Source of the DNA: JAEELC01 sp963621965
GTDB taxonomy: Bacteria > Bacillota_I > Bacilli_A > Acholeplasmatales > Anaeroplasmataceae
Direction of reading: 5' to 3'
Assembly (NCBI GenBank): GCA_963621965.1
Contig: CAVFGN010000005.1
Coordinates: 27,697 to 71,545, forward strand
DNA: 43,849 nucleotides
Position 1 is the first letter of the stretch. Every line of letters begins with the position of its first letter. The position numbers were made by a program, and so were the translations under genes. The notes under the pieces are model-generated. The model was not told the DNA's origin. It saw nothing but the letters and a program-made list of their open reading frames with translations, and did not search any database. Shown here piece after piece: positions 41,127 to 43,849 of the stretch.

Positions 41127-41691
41127 AGATATACAAGTATTAAAAATATTAAGCGACACAGCAGATAATATTTATCAAACAAAAAGAAGTAATTTAGCTA
41201 GAATTGATAACTCAGGTTTTACTACGGAAGCAAAAAACACATTAAAAAAGAATATTATAACTCCATTAGATGATAGTATAAAATACATTACAGTTCAAAT
41301 ATTTTCATCATTAAACAAAATACCTATTTATAATTACTTCTTAAAAAATGTAGAAGGATTAAATATATTTGATATAGCGCAATTAATATGTATTATAAAA
41401 GATATAGATAATTTTCCACATTTTAATAATTTAATGTCATATGCTGGATTTATTCCAAAACCTAGAACTTATAATCAAAATTTACATAAACTTCTACTAA
41501 GAATTGGATTTAAATTAATGCAACGAAACCCACAATATAAATTCGTTTATGATATAAATTATGACAAATACAAAGAAAAATATCCACGTCGCACAGAAAA
41601 ACATATTGAAAACTTAGCAAAAAGAATGGTTATTAAACGTTTCATGAAAAACTTATACTTTAGTTGGAATAAAATTAACGAGGAATTTTAA
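41116..41691 (+). CDS. IS110-transposase-like C-terminal domain protein, 191 aa
   Basis: Residues 75-185 (N-I-F-D-I-A-Q-L-I-C-I-I-K-D-I-D-N-F, L-M-S-Y-A-G-F-I-P-K, L-R-I-G-F-K-L, Y-K-E-K-Y-P-R-R, A-K-R-M-V-I-K-R-F) match the C-terminal HhH/Tnp region of IS110 transposases. The usual S-K-x-G active-site block is missing and there is no N-terminal DEDD domain, so it is probably a domesticated DNA-binding protein, not a transposase. Start ATG 41116 behind GAGGA. Confidence 0.5.
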   Translation: MMDEDIQVLKILSDTADNIYQTKRSNLARIDNSGFTTEAKNTLKKNIITPLDDSIKYITVQIFSSLNKIPIYNYFLKNVEGLNIFDIAQLICIIKDIDNFPHFNNLMSYAGFIPKPRTYNQNLHKLLLRIGFKLMQRNPQYKFVYDINYDKYKEKYPRRTEKHIENLAKRMVIKRFMKNLYFSWNKINEEF

Positions 41692-41692
41692 A

Positions 41693-42070
41693 ATGAATTT
41701 TTATGATTATTTAAAAGAAAAAAATTATGGAATAAAAAACATTACTCAGTTAATAAACGCATTAGCGGAATCAAATATTAATTTTAAAGCCTTAAAAGAA
41801 TATCAAGATTCTCAACAATTAACATCCAGTGGGTTAACAAAAATTATCAAAGAATTAGAAACTAATCCAATTGATTTTAATATTAATTCTGAACAAGATA
41901 TTAGACAATATATAGATGAAAATGGTTTAACTAAAGCAGCGAAACATTATAATATTAGTGTAAAAGAGTTACGTACTTATCATTTTCATAAAAAGGGAGA
42001 TAGAGCTGAGGAAGAAGAAAGAGTTACAATACATAATAGTCCAGCGATTAATTTATTTGAGGAGGATTAA
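41693..42070 (+). CDS. hypothetical HTH-containing protein, 125 aa
   Basis: Late segment T-K-A-A-K-H-Y-N-I-S-V-K-E-L-R-T-Y resembles an HTH; the N-terminal half is helical. Acidic end carries GAGGAGG, the SD of the next gene. May regulate the dNTP genes; inference. Confidence 0.55.
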   Translation: MNFYDYLKEKNYGIKNITQLINALAESNINFKALKEYQDSQQLTSSGLTKIIKELETNPIDFNINSEQDIRQYIDENGLTKAAKHYNISVKELRTYHFHKKGDRAEEEERVTIHNSPAINLFEED

Positions 42071-42073
42071 AAT

Positions 42074-42589
42074 ATGATAAATGGAGAAAAATATTTAAGA
42101 AAACAATATAGTTATTTAGATTTAGACGATGAACAGTTGCAACCAAATGGTATTGATTTGACATTAAATAAGTTATTTAAACTTATCCACGATGATAAAA
42201 AAATGTATGGATTATATAAGAATAAAAAAGTTAAACCTCAATTAGAGTCTATTGATTCTAATAATGTTTTAATTGGTGGACAAATTAGTGATGTTTTTTG
42301 TCTTGCCCCTCATACTTGTTATATTGGAGAAACTACGGAACAAATTAAAATTGGGAAACATAATGTTCAGCTTTATTTTCCTCGTTCAACATTATTACGT
42401 TGCGGAATTGACGTAAGGACAGCAGTCGGGGATGCTGGTTTTGTAGGGAAATTAAGTTTTTTATTGGAAAATAAAACTGATGAGCCTTTTTATATAGAGA
42501 AGGGTGCAAGGTTTGCTCAATTAATTGACTTTCAGGCTAGTGATGTGATAAGAGAATATGATGGAGATTACCAAGAGGAGAAAGAATAA
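42074..42589 (+). CDS. dCTP deaminase/dUTPase family enzyme, 171 aa
   Basis: LQPNGIDLTL, PRSTLLRCGIDVRTAVGDAGFVG and KGARFAQLI are family landmarks. The Asp of the G-D-A-G-F-V-G loop is present. The Glu that deaminates dCTP (normally in an I-x-L-E segment right after this loop) appears replaced by Leu (L-S-F-L-L-E-N). So dUTPase activity is more likely than dCTP deamination. It would keep uracil out of DNA and feed ThyA. Strong SD GAGGAGG. Confidence 0.75.
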   Translation: MINGEKYLRKQYSYLDLDDEQLQPNGIDLTLNKLFKLIHDDKKMYGLYKNKKVKPQLESIDSNNVLIGGQISDVFCLAPHTCYIGETTEQIKIGKHNVQLYFPRSTLLRCGIDVRTAVGDAGFVGKLSFLLENKTDEPFYIEKGARFAQLIDFQASDVIREYDGDYQEEKE

Positions 42590-42882
42590 TGAAAAGTACG
42601 GTTGATTTACGTACAATTATATGGAATAGTCTTAATTTAACAGACTCTACATGTAATTTAATAGAAGCATATGAAGATATGTTGAAAGATTTATGGCGTA
42701 ATGTAGATGGAGTTAAGAGTATTGATACAAGTGAGATTCTTGAAAAACAAATTCATATAATTGTAGATGAGGAAAAGTATGATGAAGTTTACGCGAGTAT
42801 AAAAGAAATGGGGTGGACTGTACATAAAGGTCAGAATGATTGGAGTAATCATTTATTTATTTTGTGGGGAGATTGTCCTTGA
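42589..42882 (+). CDS. hypothetical protein, 97 aa
   Basis: Unknown family, acidic alpha/beta with I-H-I-I-V-D-E-E-K-Y-D-E-V and a Trp-rich end. ATG overlaps the previous stop. T/G-rich codons as in the 0-1.7 kb genes. Confidence 0.6.
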   Translation: MKSTVDLRTIIWNSLNLTDSTCNLIEAYEDMLKDLWRNVDGVKSIDTSEILEKQIHIIVDEEKYDEVYASIKEMGWTVHKGQNDWSNHLFILWGDCP

Positions 42883-43061
42883 AAGAATTAAAAATTGAGA
42901 ATAAGCGTTACGATGATGAGCTTGAATGGAGTGTTGAGGCGGATATGTATAAAGATATTGTTGATGCAGAGATTGGAGCATCTAAACGCATTATTCATAA
43001 TGTTATTAATGAAAAAAGAAAACTTATTTCTCGAGTATTGGAAAGTGGGTTTTTTGAATAA
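42879..43061 (+). CDS. hypothetical helical protein, 60 aa (TTG start)
   Basis: TTG 42879 overlaps the previous TGA with GGGGAG upstream; GTG 42864 is in frame but inside the SD zone. Charged and helical, with E-W-S-V-E-A-D-M-Y-K-D-I-V. Precedes the ribonucleotide reductase gene. Confidence 0.5.
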   Translation: MKELKIENKRYDDELEWSVEADMYKDIVDAEIGASKRIIHNVINEKRKLISRVLESGFFE

Positions 43062-43121
43062 TGTATTTTGTTTAAATAAAAAAAATAGTAATATTAATAG
43101 AAAATTTTAGGATGTTAAAAA

Positions 43122-43849
43122 ATGACGGAAAAAATCATGGTAATTTCAAGTGATGGGACAAAAGATATTTTTAAGCCACGTTTAATTGGGCAATTTATCA
43201 AAGAAAAAACACAAGCCGACGATGAAATGGTTAAAAAAATACAAAATCGTATTGTAACAAAAATAAGAAATTTGAATGTAAGTGAAATTACAACTACTCA
43301 AATTATGGCAGAGGTTACAGCACAATTAACGAAAGAGAATATTGAAGAGGAGCCTTATGTTATTGTTAAAGAGAGTGATATTATAAATTTATTGACTTCT
43401 TATGATAATAATAATGCTAATCAAGTTTTTAGCGCTGGTGCTTTGGAGTATTCTTTATTTGAAATGACATCTAAAAGATATATGAATACTCAATATTCTG
43501 AGGCTTTTAGAGAAGCTAAAGATTATGGATTAATATATAATCATGATAGTGCGCAGGAATTATTTAAGGGGATTAATTGCTTTACTATTGACCCTAGATT
43601 TATTTTTAAGAAAGGATTGTCTACTTATGGAGATAATAATCTTGGAGTGATTAGTTCGTCTCCAAAGCATCTTGGTACGGCTGTTAATTTAGTTGAAGAG
43701 GCAATTGGTTTAGCTTCTACATATATTGCTGGTGGTGTTTCAATTCCATCAATTGGATGCTTCTTTGCCCCATTCTCTAAAGGGCTATCTGACGCTGAAA
43801 CTAAGCAAGCGTTCCAGGAATTCTTCTATAGAGTCAATCAAAGCCATAA
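43122..43849 (+). CDS. nrdD: anaerobic ribonucleoside-triphosphate reductase, N-terminal part (runs off window)
   Basis: Class III ribonucleotide reductase making dNTPs from NTPs without oxygen. The first 90 residues are an ATP-cone-like allosteric domain (ISSDGTKDIFKPRLIG). Then Y-N-H-D, G-I-N-C-F-T-I-D-P, S-P-K-H-L-G-T-A-V-N-L, A-G-G-V-S-I-P-S-I-G-C-F-F-A-P-F and F-Q-E-F-F-Y-R-V-N are NrdD barrel landmarks. Only about 242 codons are in the window; the radical Gly end and the NrdG activase are outside. SD-like TAGGATG. Confidence 0.88.
   Translation, partial: MTEKIMVISSDGTKDIFKPRLIGQFIKEKTQADDEMVKKIQNRIVTKIRNLNVSEITTTQIMAEVTAQLTKENIEEEPYVIVKESDIINLLTSYDNNNANQVFSAGALEYSLFEMTSKRYMNTQYSEAFREAKDYGLIYNHDSAQELFKGINCFTIDPRFIFKKGLSTYGDNNLGVISSSPKHLGTAVNLVEEAIGLASTYIAGGVSIPSIGCFFAPFSKGLSDAETKQAFQEFFYRVNQSH

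Overview
The window looks like part of a large mobile element, most likely a tailed virus or a large plasmid or provirus, of an AT-rich gut-type methanogenic archaeon of the order Methanobacteriales (Methanobrevibacter or Methanosphaera-like). The archaeal evidence is an archaeal histone gene, TTTATATA boxes with upstream purine BRE-like elements, GGTGAT Shine-Dalgarno (SD) sites, a few leaderless-type promoters, an archaeal-type thymidylate synthase, Mre11, XPD-like and XPF-like proteins, and extreme AT richness. The virus-like evidence is a dense series of tiny overlapping genes, a free-standing GIY-YIG endonuclease, holin/XhlA-like membrane proteins, a phage-type AIQYDG protein and a complete private replication and nucleotide set. 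No capsid, portal, large terminase or integrase gene is visible, so virus versus plasmid is an inference.

Layout. 0-1.9 kb: small hypothetical genes with tandem paralogues, closed by a perfect hairpin terminator. 1.9-4.1 kb: a gene-poor control region with a GC-rich homopolymer island, a histone gene coupled to a coiled-coil microprotein, two 68-bp promoter repeats plus a third copy, and a hairpin-rich stretch that may be a structured RNA. 4.1-5.3 kb: thymidylate synthase and a second candidate RNA locus. 5.5-6.2 kb: two paralogues with duplicated promoters. 6.5-7.2 kb: a candidate replication origin (nine GGTAGA hexamers, a 17-bp inverted repeat, an AT-rich core). 7.2-11.2 kb, minus strand: double AbrB regulator, GIY-YIG endonuclease, primase-helicase. 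11.4 kb: tRNA-Ser(GCU). 11.8-20 kb: a plus-strand run of about 30 mostly tiny genes, with a radical SAM enzyme, a guanylate-kinase-like protein and an ASCH protein. 20-28.9 kb: XPD/DinG-like helicase, ribbon-helix-helix regulator, RNA ligase, Mre11-like nuclease, a candidate ssDNA-binding protein and a lone homing-endonuclease C-terminal domain. 29-33.3 kb, minus strand: large surface or tail-like proteins. 33.5-35.5 kb: holin-like proteins and small acidic proteins. 35.6-43.8 kb: bacterial-type DNA polymerase III alpha in two in-frame pieces, a CxxCxxCC protein, an ERCC4 nuclease, an IS110-like domain protein, a dUTPase/dCTP-deaminase family enzyme and the start of anaerobic ribonucleotide reductase.

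Together these genes could prime (primase-helicase), copy (family C polymerase), repair and recombine (XPD, Mre11, ERCC4) and supply dNTPs (NrdD, ThyA, dUTPase-like, GMP-kinase-like). The most unusual signals are the bacterial family C polymerase interrupted by one in-frame TAG, repeated promoter-plus-hairpin-terminator leaders, a hairpin-rich RNA-like locus beside the histone gene, the GC island, and blockwise switching between A/C-rich and T/G-rich sequence that ignores coding strand and gene boundaries. All functional names rest on motif reading by eye.
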